The notes beneath the pieces are model-generated. The model saw only the letters and a list, made by a program, of their open reading frames with translations, had not been told where the DNA came from and did no database searches. Below are positions 25,832 to 34,733 of a stretch of DNA of 64,000 nt, piece by piece. This stretch comes from Pseudomonadota bacterium (GTDB taxonomy: Bacteria; Pseudomonadota; Gammaproteobacteria; Xanthomonadales; Rhodanobacteraceae), in the NCBI GenBank assembly GCA_023388255.1, contig JAEWGO010000010.1:1-64000 (forward strand), written 5' to 3'. The translations under genes and the position numbers were made by a program. The number at the start of each line of letters is the position of its first letter. Position 1 is the first letter of the stretch.

Positions 25832-27097
25832 TCAACGCGCCGGAGCGCTTGCCGATGCGAGCTTGTCGAGAAATTGCCGGTACGCAGCGATATCGCTCGC
25901 GAGCGGATGATCCGCATAGGTCTTCATCAGCTGGTCGAGCAGCGCACGCGCCTCGGCGTCCTTGCCCATGCGTTCGGCCAGCAGTTTCGCGGCGAGCAGG
26001 TAGTTCTGCGGAATGTCGCGGTGCTTCGGGTGGCGCTTGTGGAATCCGGACACGAGTTTCAGCGCGACCTGCGTATTGCCCGAGTCGACCGCCTTCTGCG
26101 CGACGCGCGCCACCTGGTCTGCTTCAGCGAGCTGGAATTGCGGATCGAGTTCGAGGCATTCGCGTGCGACGTCGACCGCGCGGCGGTCCTTGTCCTGCGC
26201 GAGCAGCACGCCGATCCATTCGCGGCCATGGCGCAGTTGCTCGGCGCGGTGCTCGCCGAGCATCAGGAGCTTGCGGTATTGCGCGTGCAGCGCATCGGAA
26301 CCGCCGCGTCCGCGCAGTTGCGCACCGACCAGCTCGCGCGCCGCATCCGCGTTGCCGCCCTGCACGAGTTGCGCGGCTTCATCGAGCGTGGCCTGGTCCG
26401 GATCGTCGCTGGCGCGCCGCAATGGCTGCATGACCTGCGCGGGTTCATAGCCGACCTGTTCGTGGTACTGGTAGATCAGATAGCCCATCAGGTGGAACGT
26501 CGCGACGATCGCATAGTGCGCTATGACGTTGACGATGAGGATCGCGAGGAACGTGGGCAATATCATCGCCGCAAATGCCTGCGCGTAGATCTGGCTGATG
26601 AAGAACACGAGATAGAGCAGGGCGACCGCGACATAGGGCCAGCCGAAACGCGTGCAGACTGCCAACCAGGTCAACGGATTGAGCGCCTTGGCGAGGCTTT
26701 GCTCCATCGCAAGCGACATGATCGCCGCGGGCCAGGCGAGACCGAGCGCGACCAGCATGATTGCGCCACCGGTCAGTCCGAACAGGAGGAATCCGAGCAC
26801 GGCGAAAGCGATGAAAACGAGCTGCAGCCAGATTTGGCTCCAGCCGAGGCTGTCATCGACACCGACCGCTCCTTCCGGTGGATCCAGTCGACCATCCGCC
26901 GACGCGCGCAGACATTCGAACGCGTATTTGTACATGGCCACCCAGACGAGAATGTCGAGGAAACGCCCGAACGGCAGGAACTTGACGAGGTGGCAGACGG
27001 CGAGCACGCAGATCGTCAGCAGCGCATCGCTACGCGCGGGATAGAGCGCGATCTCGCGCAAGCGATTCCAGAAAGGAACGATGGGTGGATGGCTCAT
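25832..27097 (-). CDS. Multi-pass membrane protein with C-terminal TPR-like repeats
   Basis: 421-residue protein. The N-terminal 215 residues have about six hydrophobic segments (ALLTICVLAVCHLVKFLPFG, IWLQLVFIAFAVLGFLLFG, GAIMLVALGLAWPAAIMSLA, VAVALLYLVFFISQIY, FLAILIVNVIAHYAIV); the fold resembles DUF4013-like membrane proteins but I do not assign it. The C-terminal 180 residues are TPR-like (DEAAQLVQGGNADAARELV, AKLLAERMGKDAEARALLDQL). ATG 27097 has AGGGAA at 6 nt. It is convergent with the rhomboid gene, whose tail is also TPR-like. Function unknown. Confidence 0.75.
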   Translation of the reverse strand: MSHPPIVPFWNRLREIALYPARSDALLTICVLAVCHLVKFLPFGRFLDILVWVAMYKYAFECLRASADGRLDPPEGAVGVDDSLGWSQIWLQLVFIAFAVLGFLLFGLTGGAIMLVALGLAWPAAIMSLAMEQSLAKALNPLTWLAVCTRFGWPYVAVALLYLVFFISQIYAQAFAAMILPTFLAILIVNVIAHYAIVATFHLMGYLIYQYHEQVGYEPAQVMQPLRRASDDPDQATLDEAAQLVQGGNADAARELVGAQLRGRGGSDALHAQYRKLLMLGEHRAEQLRHGREWIGVLLAQDKDRRAVDVARECLELDPQFQLAEADQVARVAQKAVDSGNTQVALKLVSGFHKRHPKHRDIPQNYLLAAKLLAERMGKDAEARALLDQLMKTYADHPLASDIAAYRQFLDKLASASAPAR

Positions 27098-27246
27098 GGA
27101 ATTCCCTGTGATGGAACGCGCGGTGCATGCGCCGTGATCGATGGTCGTTGAAGCCTGGGCTTTTGCCGTCATCGCGGTGAAGCCCGGAAGCGCTTCACAA
27201 CAGCGAAGCCCGTCGACAGATCTTTCGCGGCTCGCTTGAAAGCTGG

Positions 27247-27266
27247 ATTCCGGCGTTCGCCGGAAT
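27247..27266. repeat. REP-like palindrome ATTCCGGC-GTTC-GCCGGAAT
   Basis: Perfect 8-bp stem with a GTTC loop between the HerA-like gene and the membrane/TPR gene. Same core as at 2758-2782 and 45881-45905. Confidence 0.65.
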
Positions 27267-27287
27267 GGCGAGTTGTTCGGAGATGCC

Positions 27288-28775
27288 TCAGCGCTTGCTC
27301 ATCGAACCGAGCACGCCGCGCAGGATCGAGCGGCCGAGCTGATTGCCAACATTGCGTATCGTCGATTTCGCGAACGCTTCGAGCATGCCCTGGCGACGAC
27401 TCGTGCCGAGCACCATGTCCTTCGCCGCATCGATCCAGCCATTGCCTTGGACCGCGCCACCCTGTGCAGCGCCGGGCTTTGCAGGTTCGCCAGCAGCAGC
27501 GCCTTGCTGCTGGCGCGCGGCGAGCAGTTCGAACGCCGATTCGCGGTCGATCGCCGTGTCGTACTTGCCGCCGACCGGCGAGCGCGAACGCACCGCGGAG
27601 CGCTCCTCATCGCTGATCGTGCCGATGCGGCAACCCGGCGAGGCGATCAGCGCGCGCTCGACCGGCAGCGGCACGCCGCCTTCCTGCAAGGTCGATACCA
27701 GCGCCTCGCCGACGCCGAGCTGAGTGATCGCTTCCACCACGTTGACCTTCGGGTTCGGCGCGAAGGTTTCCGCAGCCGCCTTCACCGCCTTCTGGTCGCG
27801 TGGCGTGAACGCACGCAACGCGTGCTGGATGCGGTTGCCCATCTGGCCGAGGATCACGTCGGGCACGTCGTCCGGATTCTGCGAGCAGAAATACACGCCG
27901 ACGCCTTTCGAACGGATCAGGCGCACGACCTGCTCGACGCGCTGGCGCAACGCAGGCGGTGCGTCGTCGAACAAGAGGTGCGCTTCGTCGAAGAAAAACA
28001 CGAGTTTCGGTTTGTCTAGATCGCCGACCTCGGGCAAGGTCTCGAACAGTTCCGACAGCATCCACAGCAGGAAGGTCGTGTACAGCTTGGGCTTCAGGAT
28101 CAACTGATCGGCGGCGAGGATGTTGACGATGCCGCGGCCGGACAGGTCCTGGCGCATGAAATCGGCCAGTTCCAGCGCCGGTTCGCCGAAGAACATGTCA
28201 CCACCGGCTTGTTCCAGCGACAGCAGCGCGCGCTGGATCGCGGCGATCGAGGTTGGCGAGATCAGGCCATAGTGCTGGGAGATGTCCTTGGCGTGCTCGC
28301 TTGCGAAGACGAGCATCGAGCGCAGGTCTTTCAGGTCGATCAGCAGCAGGCCTTCATCGTCGGCGGTCTTGAACACGATCTCGAGCACGCCCGATTGCGT
28401 GTCGTTGAGTTCGAGCAGGCGCGCAAGCAGGTTCGGGCCCATCTCCGACACCGTGGCGCGTACCGGATGGCCGGACTTGCCGAAGATGTCCCAGAACACG
28501 ACCGGATTCGCGCCGGCGGTCCAGTTGAAACCGAGCTTGTCGATGCGGGCCTTCAGTTTGTCGTTCATCGCGCCGGCCTGCGACAGGCCGGCGAGGTCGC
28601 CCTTGACGTCGGCAATGAACACCGGCACGCCAAGCTTGGAGAAACCCTCGGCGAGCAGCATCAGCGATACCGATTTTCCGGTGCCGGTCGCACCGGCCAC
28701 CATGCCGTGGCGGTTCGCGTATTTCGGCAGCAGGGTGACTTCTTTGTCGCCCTTGCCGATCAGTATCTCGTTCAT
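27288..28775 (-). CDS. HerA-like ATPase (DUF853 family)
   Basis: 495-residue P-loop ATPase of the HerA/FtsK superfamily. Walker A is GATGTGKS (residues 28-35), a second conserved block is VFIADVKGDLAGL, Walker B is KLVFFFDEAHLLF, and the late FCSQNPDDVPD is a sensor-type motif; the DQLILKPKLY and NRIQHALRAFTPRDQKAVK blocks are typical of DUF853. These proteins are thought to be DNA translocases or helicases of unknown role. The C-terminus is Ala/Gly-rich and ends GNQLGRSILRGVLGSMSKR. I chose ATG 28775 (MNEILIGKG); an upstream GTG extension has poorer codon use. A low-confidence purine run precedes it. Confidence 0.87.
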   Translation of the reverse strand: MNEILIGKGDKEVTLLPKYANRHGMVAGATGTGKSVSLMLLAEGFSKLGVPVFIADVKGDLAGLSQAGAMNDKLKARIDKLGFNWTAGANPVVFWDIFGKSGHPVRATVSEMGPNLLARLLELNDTQSGVLEIVFKTADDEGLLLIDLKDLRSMLVFASEHAKDISQHYGLISPTSIAAIQRALLSLEQAGGDMFFGEPALELADFMRQDLSGRGIVNILAADQLILKPKLYTTFLLWMLSELFETLPEVGDLDKPKLVFFFDEAHLLFDDAPPALRQRVEQVVRLIRSKGVGVYFCSQNPDDVPDVILGQMGNRIQHALRAFTPRDQKAVKAAAETFAPNPKVNVVEAITQLGVGEALVSTLQEGGVPLPVERALIASPGCRIGTISDEERSAVRSRSPVGGKYDTAIDRESAFELLAARQQQGAAAGEPAKPGAAQGGAVQGNGWIDAAKDMVLGTSRRQGMLEAFAKSTIRNVGNQLGRSILRGVLGSMSKR

Positions 28776-28923
28776 GTGCGGGTTTCCATATGGGTTTGCG
28801 AGATGGGCATGTCCGCGATGATAGCTCGCGTACCCATCCCCGGATGGAAACTGGGGTGGCGTTGTTTCGGGTTGCCGCGCACGGGGCATGCCGGTAACGT
28901 GCCCCGTCACTTCGGAGTCAAGC

Positions 28924-30444
28924 ATGTCGTCATTCCACCGCGTTACCGTTGTCACCTGCGTCTTGTTGCTTGCTGCCTGCGCCGGCACCCCGAATCATGC
29001 GCCGCGCACCGCGGCCGTCGCCGCCATGGCCAAGCCCGACGACGCGGCGAACGCGCTGTATGCACGGCTTGATGCGGATGGCAAGCGCTATGCCAACGGC
29101 TTGGCTCTGGCGCGCGCCGGCGACACCGAGCAGGCGCAAAGCGAGATGAAGGCCGCGCTAGATGACCTGCGCGCGACCGCGAGCCGCTGCGCGACGACGC
29201 CTACCTGCGACCAGCAGCGCTTCATCGCGGGGTTCGACAACTTGTTGCGGCAGGGCATTGGCGCCGGCAGTGCGAACGCCGGGAGTATCGACTCCGGCGC
29301 AACGACGGAGGCCACGACCGAAGCCGGGGAAACCTCGCCGGTGATCGCCACCTTGCCGGAACTCGGTCGCTCGGTGACCCTGCTGAAGGGGCGCGAGCTC
29401 GGCGAGATCATGGCCTTGAATGGCCCGGTCAAGGCAGCGCTGGAAACCTGGCTGACACAATACCGACCAAACCTGATGGACGCCTACGAGAACTACCAGT
29501 ACATGCGCTATCGCATGTGGCCGGAGTACGAAAAGGCCGGCCTGCCCGAGGCACTGCTGTTCGGGATGCTGGCCAAGGAGTCGGGGGGGAAGGTGCACGC
29601 GGTGTCGCGCTCGGGTGCGTCCGGGCCGCTGCAATTCATGTATGCGACCGGTCTGCGTTTTGGCCTCAGCACGGTCGACGGTTTCGACCAGCGCTTCGAT
29701 CCGCAACTGGCAGCGCGTGCGAATGCGGCCTATGTCAACGAACAGTTGGCGATCTTCAACAACAACCTCGATCTGGTGATCGGCGCCTACAACGGCGGCG
29801 AGGGGGCGATGCAGCGCCGCGCCGGACGTGGCGAGGGCGCGCTCAGCTTCTGGGATCCGCAGGTATATTTCGGCGTTTCGCAGGAAACGCGCGAGTACGT
29901 GCCGATGGTGCTGGCAGCGGCGTGGCTGTTCCTGCATCCGGAGCGCTACAAGCTCGATTGGCCGAAGATCGCCACGCGGCCCGGCAGCATCACGCTGAAG
30001 CGTGCAGCCTCGATTTCCGAACTGACCGTCTGCCTCGGCCAGGACGGCAACATGCACGACGGCTGGTTCCGCACCTTGCGCAACCTCAATCCGCAGTTGG
30101 ACCCGCAACGGCAGGAACCGGTCGGTGCGAAGCTGGCGGTGCCGCTGCAACTGGAGAAGGTCTATCAGCGCGATTGCGCTTCGGGACGCTGGCCGGAACT
30201 GGCGGCGGAGCTCCATGCCGCGGCGATCCCGCCGCCGCCGCCGGTCGCGCTGGCGCAGCAGTCACAGGTGAAGCCCAAGGCGCCGAAGACGCGCACCTAC
30301 ATCGTGCGCAAGGGCGATACGCTGGCGGCGATCGCGCGCAAGAGCAGCTGCGGCAACGTGAAGGACATCGCGGCGGCGAACGGTTTGCGCGGGCCTCACT
30401 ACACCCTGAAGCCGGGGCAGGCGCTGAAGTTGCCGGGTTGTTGA
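28924..30444 (+). CDS. mltD: MltD-like membrane-bound lytic murein transglycosylase with LysM domain
   Basis: 506-residue lipoprotein. The lipobox LLAAC puts the lipid on Cys19. The SLT domain starts near residue 205 with catalytic Glu219 in AKESGG, followed by SGASGPLQFM and YNGGEGAMQRRAGRGEGAL. The C-terminal 45 residues form a LysM glycan-binding domain (YIVRKGDTLAAIARKSSCGN to LKPGQALKLPG). The enzyme cuts the glycan backbone to 1,6-anhydro-muropeptides at the outer membrane's inner face. There is an unusual Ala-rich N-terminal region of about 120 residues, and only one LysM (E. coli MltD has more). ATG 28924 has GGAG at 8 nt. Convergent with the gene at 30493. Confidence 0.88.
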   Translation: MSSFHRVTVVTCVLLLAACAGTPNHAPRTAAVAAMAKPDDAANALYARLDADGKRYANGLALARAGDTEQAQSEMKAALDDLRATASRCATTPTCDQQRFIAGFDNLLRQGIGAGSANAGSIDSGATTEATTEAGETSPVIATLPELGRSVTLLKGRELGEIMALNGPVKAALETWLTQYRPNLMDAYENYQYMRYRMWPEYEKAGLPEALLFGMLAKESGGKVHAVSRSGASGPLQFMYATGLRFGLSTVDGFDQRFDPQLAARANAAYVNEQLAIFNNNLDLVIGAYNGGEGAMQRRAGRGEGALSFWDPQVYFGVSQETREYVPMVLAAAWLFLHPERYKLDWPKIATRPGSITLKRAASISELTVCLGQDGNMHDGWFRTLRNLNPQLDPQRQEPVGAKLAVPLQLEKVYQRDCASGRWPELAAELHAAAIPPPPPVALAQQSQVKPKAPKTRTYIVRKGDTLAAIARKSSCGNVKDIAAANGLRGPHYTLKPGQALKLPGC

Positions 30445-30449
30445 GAGCC

Positions 30450-30470
30450 GGCGGCGGAGCTTCCGCCGCC
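30450..30470. terminator. Hairpin between convergent mltD and the 146-aa gene
   Basis: GGCGGCGGA (30450-30458) and TCCGCCGCC (30462-30470) form a 9-bp GC stem with a 3-nt loop. No T tract on either strand, so its role as a terminator is uncertain. Confidence 0.4.
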
Positions 30471-30492
30471 GCCTCATGGACGCACGCCGCGT

Positions 30493-30933
30493 TCAGGCGA
30501 CGGCTTCGGACTCGTCCAGCATCCAGCGGTTGAGGTCGGCCGCCGGGATCGCTTCCTTCAGCGTGCGCAGCAGACGCATGACCTGGCGGTGCAGGTCCTG
30601 CTGCTCGGCGAACGTCGAATCCTTTGTTTCGTGATAGACCACGGCCAGCCACAGCGCGATGCCGCGCAGGCGTACCTGCAGGTTGTCCGAACGCATGCGC
30701 TCAAGGCCGATGTCGGCGCCGCTTCCCCAGGCGCGGTACTTCTCCTCGGGTGGCGTCGCGTACAGGTGCGGGAACTCGCTCTTGGAGGCGCTGGAGAACT
30801 CGCGCAGCGCGATCGCGGCAAGCTGGCGCCGCACGTTCGGGGCGAGCTGTTCGATCGATTTGTTGATCTCGCGGAACTGCCGGCGCAACTGTACGGCGCG
30901 GCTCAAAGCGATCAGGCGTGTGACGAATTGCAT
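30493..30933 (-). CDS. Conserved-looking hypothetical protein (146 aa)
   Basis: ATG 30933 is supported by GGGAGG at 6 nt; an ATG 18 bp upstream is not. The protein begins MQFVTRLIALSRAVQLRRQF and is mostly alpha-helical and charged (LERMRSDNLQVRLRGIALWL, EQQDLHRQVMRLLRTLKEAI), with no signal peptide, membrane helix or recognised motif. GC-rich third positions fit a real gene. Its neighbours, a lytic transglycosylase and psd, give no clear hint. I do not recognise the family. Confidence 0.65.
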   Translation of the reverse strand: MQFVTRLIALSRAVQLRRQFREINKSIEQLAPNVRRQLAAIALREFSSASKSEFPHLYATPPEEKYRAWGSGADIGLERMRSDNLQVRLRGIALWLAVVYHETKDSTFAEQQDLHRQVMRLLRTLKEAIPAADLNRWMLDESEAVA

Positions 30934-31040
30934 GAAATCCTCCCGAGCCATCCCCGGCTGTGTGCGTTCAGGCTCCCCAGTAGCGAAACCTTAACCGCTA
31001 CGCGAAATGGAGTCCGTCCATCGCGTCACAACTTGTCCAA

Positions 31041-31901
31041 TTACGTCACATAATGACCCATCTTTGCGTTGCCGACCAGTTCCCCGACGCGGACCGCCTG
31101 TTCCGGTTGCAACGTCGAGTCGAACCGGCCGATACCCGCCGGCAGCAGCACGATCACCGTCGAGCCCATGTTGAAACGGCCCAATTCAGCACCGCGGTCC
31201 AGGCGGATGCCGCTACCACGGTAGTCGCGGCGCGTGATCTTCGACGCGTACGGCGGCACTTCAACGCCGCCCCAGACCGTTTCGATGCCCGATACCAGCA
31301 TCGCGCCGACAAGAACGACGACGAACGGTCCGTGTTCGTTGCGGAAATGGCAGACCAAGCGCTCGTTGCGTGCGAACAGGCGCGGGATCGCCTGCACCGC
31401 GAATGGCGCGACGCTGAAGATGCGTCCGGGCACATGGACCGTCTCGACCAGCTCGCCGGCCAGCGGCATGTGCACGCGGTGATAGTCGCGCGGCGACAGA
31501 TAGACGTTCAGGAAGCTGCCGTCGACGTATGGCGCCGCGACGTCCGTGTCGGCCAGCAATTCGGCGACCGTGTAGTCGTGGCCCTTGGCCTGCACGATGC
31601 GCTCGCCGTCGATCGCGCCGGACTGGCTGATCCTGCCGTCGGCCGGGCAGGCGATCGCCGCTGCATCGGCAGGTTGCGGCCGCGCGCCGGGTTTCAGCAG
31701 GCGCGTGAAGAACGCATTGAAATGCGCATACGACGCGAAATTCGCATCGACCGCCTCGTCGAGGTCGACGTTGTAGCTCTTGACGATGCGCCCGATCAGA
31801 AAGTTCTTCCATGGCGCGAACGTCCAGCGCGTGCCCCACATGACGAGACGCGACAGGAAACGATGCGGCAGCAGGTATTGCAGCAGAACTGCCGGGTGCA
31901 T
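31041..31901 (-). CDS. psd: Phosphatidylserine decarboxylase proenzyme
   Basis: 286-residue proenzyme that decarboxylates phosphatidylserine to phosphatidylethanolamine at the inner membrane. The self-cleavage triad is visible: Asp88 in CPADGR, His144 in DYHRVHMP, and Ser247 in FNMGST; cleavage before Ser247 would give the pyruvoyl alpha-subunit. The family's usual LGST is here MGST. Length matches the proteobacterial enzyme (about 280-320). Its ATG overlaps the SCO1-like gene's stop by one base (TGATG), so translation is probably coupled. Confidence 0.95.
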   Translation of the reverse strand: MHPAVLLQYLLPHRFLSRLVMWGTRWTFAPWKNFLIGRIVKSYNVDLDEAVDANFASYAHFNAFFTRLLKPGARPQPADAAAIACPADGRISQSGAIDGERIVQAKGHDYTVAELLADTDVAAPYVDGSFLNVYLSPRDYHRVHMPLAGELVETVHVPGRIFSVAPFAVQAIPRLFARNERLVCHFRNEHGPFVVVLVGAMLVSGIETVWGGVEVPPYASKITRRDYRGSGIRLDRGAELGRFNMGSTVIVLLPAGIGRFDSTLQPEQAVRVGELVGNAKMGHYVT

Positions 31902-32539
31902 CAGGAGCCGTCCGCGAGCGTCTTGAGGTCGGCGGCGATCTTGGCCGCCTCGAACGGTGGCCGGAACAGGCCGACCTGGCGACCCTGCGGATCGATGATG
32001 ACCGCGGACGCGCTGTGGTCGACCGAATAGGTGCCGTCGACCGGTTCTCCGCGCGAATAGATCAGGCCAAGCGCGCGCGTCAGGTGGGTGAGTTCCTCAT
32101 CGCTGCCAGTCGCGGCGACAAAGTCCTTGCTGAAATAGCCGACATAGCGCGCCAGTTGTTCCGGCGTGTCGCGCGCCGGATCGACCGAGATGAAGTCGAA
32201 GCGCAGCTTGGCCGCGGTCGCGGCATCGAATGTTTTCCAGACCTGCTTGAACGTGGTCAGGGTCGTCGGGCAGACATCCGGGCAGTTGGTGAAGCCGAAG
32301 AACGCGACCGTCCAGCGGCCTTTCCAATCGGCGAGCGTCAGCGTCTGGCCGTCGCTGCGGGTCAGGTGGAACTCCGGCAGCGCGCGCGGCGCCGGGTAGA
32401 ACACCGCGGCCGAAAGCTCCGGCCGTGGCGGTGCGCCGAACTGGCGGGCGCCGAGCCACAGGCCGAGGGCGGCGGCGAAGGCGGCGATGAGGATCAGCCA
32501 GGTCACGGAGACGCGGCCTGCGGTATGGAGTCGTGTCAT
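31901..32539 (-). CDS. SCO1/SenC family copper-binding protein
   Basis: 212-residue thioredoxin-fold protein with an N-terminal membrane anchor (VTWLILIAAFAAALGLWLGA, about 12-31) and a periplasmic domain. The copper site is NCPDVCPTT (CxxxC) with the partner His in YSVDHSASAV; these are the SCO family ligands. SCO proteins deliver copper to the CuA centre of cytochrome c oxidase or act as thiol-disulfide proteins. ATG 32539 sits divergent to prmB with about 95 bp between starts. The psd gene follows with a one-base overlap. Confidence 0.92.
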   Translation of the reverse strand: MTRLHTAGRVSVTWLILIAAFAAALGLWLGARQFGAPPRPELSAAVFYPAPRALPEFHLTRSDGQTLTLADWKGRWTVAFFGFTNCPDVCPTTLTTFKQVWKTFDAATAAKLRFDFISVDPARDTPEQLARYVGYFSKDFVAATGSDEELTHLTRALGLIYSRGEPVDGTYSVDHSASAVIIDPQGRQVGLFRPPFEAAKIAADLKTLADGS

Positions 32540-32633
32540 CGGGACAGTATAGAGGCTGCGCCACGCCTGCCGATCGCCGCACGAGCCGGAACAGCGCCGT
32601 ATCGCGCCGTATACTGTGCGACCCCGTTTTCGG

Positions 32634-33566
32634 ATGAGCACCCGCGTGACCCAGGAACTTGCCACGATCGTCGACTTCATCCGCTATGGCGCGAGCCGCT
32701 TCGGTGCGGCCGGCCTGACCTTTGGCCACAGTTACGACAACGCGCTCGACGAGGCGACGCATCTCGTCCTGCATGCACTGCACCTGCCGCACGATCTCGC
32801 GCCGACCTACGGCCACGCGCGCCTGACCGCGTCGGAAAAGCAGGCCGTGCTCGCACTGATCGAGCGCCGCATCGACGAGCACCAGCCGGTCGCCTATCTG
32901 ACCGGCGAGGCGTGGTTTGCCGGGCTCAAGTTCAAGTCCGACACGCGCGCGCTGGTGCCGCGTTCGCCGATCGCCGAGTTGATCCAGGCCGGCTTCACGC
33001 CGTGGCTGGACGAGCGCCCGATCGAGCGTGCCTTGGATCTGTGCACCGGCTCGGGTTGTATCGGCATCGCGATGGCCGCGCACAACCCGGATTGGCAGGT
33101 CGATCTGGCCGATATCAGCCCTGACGCGCTGGCGCTGGCGCGCGAGAACGTCGAGTTCCAGGACGTCGGCGAACGCGTGCGAGTGATCCCTTCCGACCTT
33201 TTCGCGGGACTCGCTGGCGAGCGCTATGACCTGATCGTCAGCAATCCACCCTACGTGACCGAGCAGGAATTCGCCGCATTGCCGCCCGAATACAGTCATG
33301 AGCCGAAACTAGGCTTGACCGCCGGCGATGACGGCCTCGACTTCGCATTGCGGATCCTCGTTGCGGCGCCGGATCATCTGACCAATGACGGCGTGCTGAT
33401 CGTCGAAGTCGGCGAGAGCGAGCGCGCGCTGGTTCAATTGCTGCCGCAGGTGCCATTCAACTGGATCGAGTTCGATGTCGGCCAGATGGGTGTGTTCCTG
33501 CTCGATCGGCGCGACCTGCTTGAACACGTCGATGCGATCCATGCAGCTGCAAAGGCACGCGCGTAG
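32634..33566 (+). CDS. prmB: Ribosomal protein uL3 N5-glutamine methyltransferase PrmB
   Basis: 310-residue SAM-dependent methyltransferase of the HemK/PrmB group. The N-terminal helical bundle (1-100) is followed by the SAM site ALDLCTGSGCIGIAMA (motif I), DLADISPDALALARENV, and the substrate motif VSNPPYV with the NPPY tetrad that binds the glutamine. The N-terminus (TIVDFIRYGASRF and HALHLP) matches PrmB rather than PrmC. ATG 32634 was chosen; GTG 32646 is an alternative. A -10-like TATACT lies at 32610-32615, giving a short leader. It is divergent from the SCO1-like gene and upstream of aroC. Confidence 0.93.
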   Translation: MSTRVTQELATIVDFIRYGASRFGAAGLTFGHSYDNALDEATHLVLHALHLPHDLAPTYGHARLTASEKQAVLALIERRIDEHQPVAYLTGEAWFAGLKFKSDTRALVPRSPIAELIQAGFTPWLDERPIERALDLCTGSGCIGIAMAAHNPDWQVDLADISPDALALARENVEFQDVGERVRVIPSDLFAGLAGERYDLIVSNPPYVTEQEFAALPPEYSHEPKLGLTAGDDGLDFALRILVAAPDHLTNDGVLIVEVGESERALVQLLPQVPFNWIEFDVGQMGVFLLDRRDLLEHVDAIHAAAKARA

Positions 33567-33610
33567 TTCTCTCCCTCCCTTCGCGAGGGGCCAAGGAAAC
33601 GGCGTCACCC

Positions 33611-34714
33611 ATGTCCAGCAATTCGTTCGGAAAACTCCTCACGGTCACGACCTTCGGCGAAAGCCATGGTCCGGCGATCGGCTGCGTCGTTGACGGCTGC
33701 CCGCCGGGACTCGCGATCGCGCCGGAGGAATTCCGCCCCGATCTCGATCGCCGCGCGACCGGCAAGAGCCGCTATACCTCGCAACGGCACGAAGCGGATG
33801 ACGTCGAGATTCTTTCCGGCGTGTATGAAGGCCGCACCACGGGCACGCCGATCGCGCTGCTGATCCGCAATGTCGATGCGCGCTCGAAGGATTACGGCAA
33901 CATCGTCGAGACGTTCCGTCCCGGTCACGCCGACTACACCTACTGGCAGAAATACGGTGTCCGCGATCCGCGCGGCGGCGGCCGTTCGTCGGCGCGCGAG
34001 ACGACGATGCGCGTCGCCGCCGCGGTGATCGCGAAGAAGTGGTTGGCGGAAAAATGCGGCGTGCGCGTGCGCGGCCATCTCGCGCAGATCGGCGATGTCG
34101 TGCCGCGCGCGTTCGACTGGAGTGCGGTCGAGGGCAATCCGTTCTTCTGGCCCGATGCATCGATGGTCGAGGAACTGGAAACCTATGTGAATGCATTGCG
34201 CAAATCCGGCGATTCGGTCGGTGCGCGGGTGACCGTCATCGCCGATGGCGTGCCGCCTGGATGGGGCGAGCCGATCTACGGCAAGCTCGATGGCGACCTC
34301 GCCGCCGCGCTGATGAGCATCAACGCGGTCAAGGGCGTCGAGATCGGCGACGGCTTCGCCGCAGTCGCGCAGAAAGGCAGCGAGCATCGCGACGAGATCG
34401 CGCATGGCGGTTTCCTGTCGAATCACGCCGGTGGCATCCTCGGCGGCATTTCAAGCGGGCAATCGGTCATCGCTTCGATCGCACTGAAGCCGACGTCGAG
34501 CATCCTGATTCCGGGTCGCAGCGTGAACCTCGCCGGCGAACCGGTCGAGGTCGTGACCAAGGGCCGCCATGATCCCTGCGTCGGCATCCGCGCGACACCG
34601 ATCGCCGAGGCGATGGTCGCGCTGGTGCTGATGGATCACGCGTTGCGCCATCGCGCGCAGTGCGGTGATGTCGGCGAGATCACGCCGCGCATCGCCGGCT
34701 CGCTGCCGTCGTGA
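33611..34714 (+). CDS. aroC: Chorismate synthase
   Basis: 367-residue enzyme catalysing the last shikimate step, 5-enolpyruvylshikimate-3-phosphate to chorismate, with reduced FMN. Signatures are GESHGPAIGCVVDGCPPG near the N-terminus, GRSSARETTMRVAAA, and the C-terminal KGRHDPCVGIRATPIAEAM. Length is standard. It lies between prmB and a dehydrogenase gene, all plus strand, and likely belongs to the same transcript. AAGGAA is 12 nt before the start, rather far. Confidence 0.97.
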   Translation: MSSNSFGKLLTVTTFGESHGPAIGCVVDGCPPGLAIAPEEFRPDLDRRATGKSRYTSQRHEADDVEILSGVYEGRTTGTPIALLIRNVDARSKDYGNIVETFRPGHADYTYWQKYGVRDPRGGGRSSARETTMRVAAAVIAKKWLAEKCGVRVRGHLAQIGDVVPRAFDWSAVEGNPFFWPDASMVEELETYVNALRKSGDSVGARVTVIADGVPPGWGEPIYGKLDGDLAAALMSINAVKGVEIGDGFAAVAQKGSEHRDEIAHGGFLSNHAGGILGGISSGQSVIASIALKPTSSILIPGRSVNLAGEPVEVVTKGRHDPCVGIRATPIAEAMVALVLMDHALRHRAQCGDVGEITPRIAGSLPS

Positions 34715-34733
34715 CGACGCGGAGTACGGCACG

